The notes beneath the pieces were generated by a model. That model was not told where the DNA came from, made no database searches, and saw only the letters and a program-made list of their open reading frames with translations. Both the position numbers and the translations under genes were made by a program. DNA of 64,000 nucleotides from the NCBI RefSeq assembly GCF_014200575.1, contig NZ_JACHBZ010000015.1:62001-126000 (forward strand), written 5' to 3'. The DNA comes from Mucilaginibacter saanensis (lineage in GTDB: Bacteria > Bacteroidota > Bacteroidia > Sphingobacteriales > Sphingobacteriaceae). Positions 63,043-64,000 of the stretch are shown piece after piece (position 1 is the stretch's first letter; each line of letters begins with the position of its first letter).

Positions 63043-63864
63043 ATGAGTAAAATAACGGTTAAAGACGGAACTGAGATTTATTACAAGGACTGGGGAACCG
63101 GGCAACCACTTTTTTTCCATCATGGCTGGCCTTTATCTGGCGATGACTGGGATGGGCAAATGATGTTTTTCCTGAAGCAGGGATTTAGGGTAATTGCCCA
63201 TGATCGCCGTGGGCACGGAAGATCAGGCCAGGCTTCGGGCGGACATGATATGGACACTTATGCAGCTGATGTAGCTGAGCTTACCCAGGCACTTGATTTA
63301 AAAGATGCCATTCATATAGGCCATTCTACAGGTGGCGGCGAAGCCATCCATTATGCGGCTAACCTTGGCAAAGGCCGAGTAGCCAAAGTAGTGTTGATTA
63401 GTGCTGTTACTCCATTGATGGTACAAACAGAGAATAATCCTGAGGGTGTTCCAATGTCGGTATTTGATGAAATACGTGAAGGTACCGCATTTAACAGACC
63501 ACAGTATTACCAGGATTTTACCATACCGTTTTATGGTTATAACCGCGAAGGAGCAAAAATATCACAAGGAGTAAGAGATAATTGGTGGCGCCAGGGAATG
63601 ATGGGGGGAGTAAAAGCTCACGTTGAGGGCATTAAGGCATTTTCGGAAACAGATTTTTCGGAAGATCTTAAAAGTGTGGATATTCCGGTACTTGTTTTAC
63701 ATGGCGAAGATGACCAGATTGTTCCATTTCCTATTTCGGGGGCAAAGGCGGTAAAGCTGTTGAAAAACGGCAAGCTTATATCATACCCGGGTTTCCCTCA
63801 TGGTATGCCTACAACAGAAGCCGCAACCATCAATAAGGACCTTTTGGCCTTTATCAAATCATAA
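63043..63864 (+). CDS. Alpha/beta hydrolase (non-heme chloroperoxidase/esterase-like)
   Basis: 273 residues, family length. The oxyanion block FFHHGWPLSGDDWDGQM, the nucleophile elbow GHSTGGGEA (Ser in GHSTGG), acid D in LHGEDDQIVP and base H in YPGFPHGMPTTEA form a complete triad. DRRGHGRSGQASGGHDMDTYAADVAEL is typical of cofactor-free haloperoxidases, which in vivo are usually esterases or lactonases. No signal peptide, so cytoplasmic. Confidence 0.94.
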   Translation: MSKITVKDGTEIYYKDWGTGQPLFFHHGWPLSGDDWDGQMMFFLKQGFRVIAHDRRGHGRSGQASGGHDMDTYAADVAELTQALDLKDAIHIGHSTGGGEAIHYAANLGKGRVAKVVLISAVTPLMVQTENNPEGVPMSVFDEIREGTAFNRPQYYQDFTIPFYGYNREGAKISQGVRDNWWRQGMMGGVKAHVEGIKAFSETDFSEDLKSVDIPVLVLHGEDDQIVPFPISGAKAVKLLKNGKLISYPGFPHGMPTTEAATINKDLLAFIKS

Positions 63865-63920
63865 ATAAAAGAAAATACCTGACTTTTAAATCTGGATTAT
63901 AAAAGCGGTTATTATTTAGT

Positions 63921-63966
63921 AAAAGCCAGAAGCCTTGAAATATTAATTTCGAGGCTCCTGGCTTTT
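63921..63966 (+). terminator. Rho-independent terminator at the window end
   Basis: 21-base arms (AAAAGCCAGAAGCCTTGAAAT/ATTTCGAGGCTCCTGGCTTTT) with one mismatch and one G-U, 4-base loop, ending in TTTTT. 57 bases after the hydrolase stop. Confidence 0.82.
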
Positions 63967-64000
63967 TGCTGTAGCCCTTATTGGTAATTATTAAACTATT

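Overview
The window is one stretch of a Bacteroidota chromosome, most likely family Sphingobacteriaceae and close to Mucilaginibacter or Pedobacter (inference; no 16S gene is present). The evidence is a SusC/SusD pair, LytS/LytTR two-component signalling, many lipoprotein and beta-barrel outer membrane proteins, M28/M13 exported peptidases, TAnnTTTG-type promoters, A/T-rich start sites without Shine-Dalgarno sequences, and Bacteroidota-only families such as DUF3078 and DUF6807. About 55 protein genes are supported. I found no rRNA, tRNA, CRISPR array or prophage. The 5' gene is cut by the window edge.

Layout. 1-5150: end of an ABC exporter, a LytTR regulator plus LytS-type kinase (minus strand), and a divergent operon of a 70-residue membrane peptide and a two-gene ABC-2 transporter; the shared promoter region carries a phased direct repeat that looks like a LytTR operator. 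5151-9306: a (TGAG)24 microsatellite, a major OmpA-like porin, Xaa-Pro aminopeptidase and MeaB. 9424-16772: a surface-glycan locus with GT9 and GT4 transferases, an MsbA-like flippase, further glycosyltransferases and a decayed copy of the flippase gene's 5' end. 16904-22787: a beta-barrel protein, a GH3 hexosaminidase and a UvrD/PDDEXK helicase-nuclease. 22788-23727: a broken REP-associated transposase (RAYT) flanked by eight hairpin repeats of two types. 23728-35124: two M28 peptidases, DUF6728-like/RidA, RecG, an MFS transporter, an M13 peptidase, a tryptophan-dioxygenase-like protein and a universal stress protein.

35203-46445: a phosphoserine phosphatase fused to parts of SerA, a small A/T-rich island of unknown genes, an NAD-dependent epimerase, an arginase-fold protein with altered metal ligands, tandem TlpA-like thioredoxin proteins, PurD, a thioesterase, and an AraC regulator divergent from a quinone-oxidoreductase-like enzyme. 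46750-53536: envelope proteins (DUF3078, DUF1349, OmpA lipoprotein, a PH/GRAM-like membrane protein), then a Gfo/Idh/MocA oxidoreductase with a DUF6807 protein, probably sugar-derivative metabolism. 54079-61968: SusC/SusD, an AraC relic and a siderophore-type TonB receptor. 62136-63864: a DoxX-like membrane protein and an alpha/beta hydrolase.

The strongest candidates for new biology are the LytTR operator and small-peptide/ABC module, the RAYT/REP locus with a palindromic copy at its break, the SerB-deltaSerA fusion, the arginase-like and dioxygenase-like proteins with changed active-site residues, and the duplicated promoter of the flippase relic. All functional calls come from reading motifs; no database search was run.
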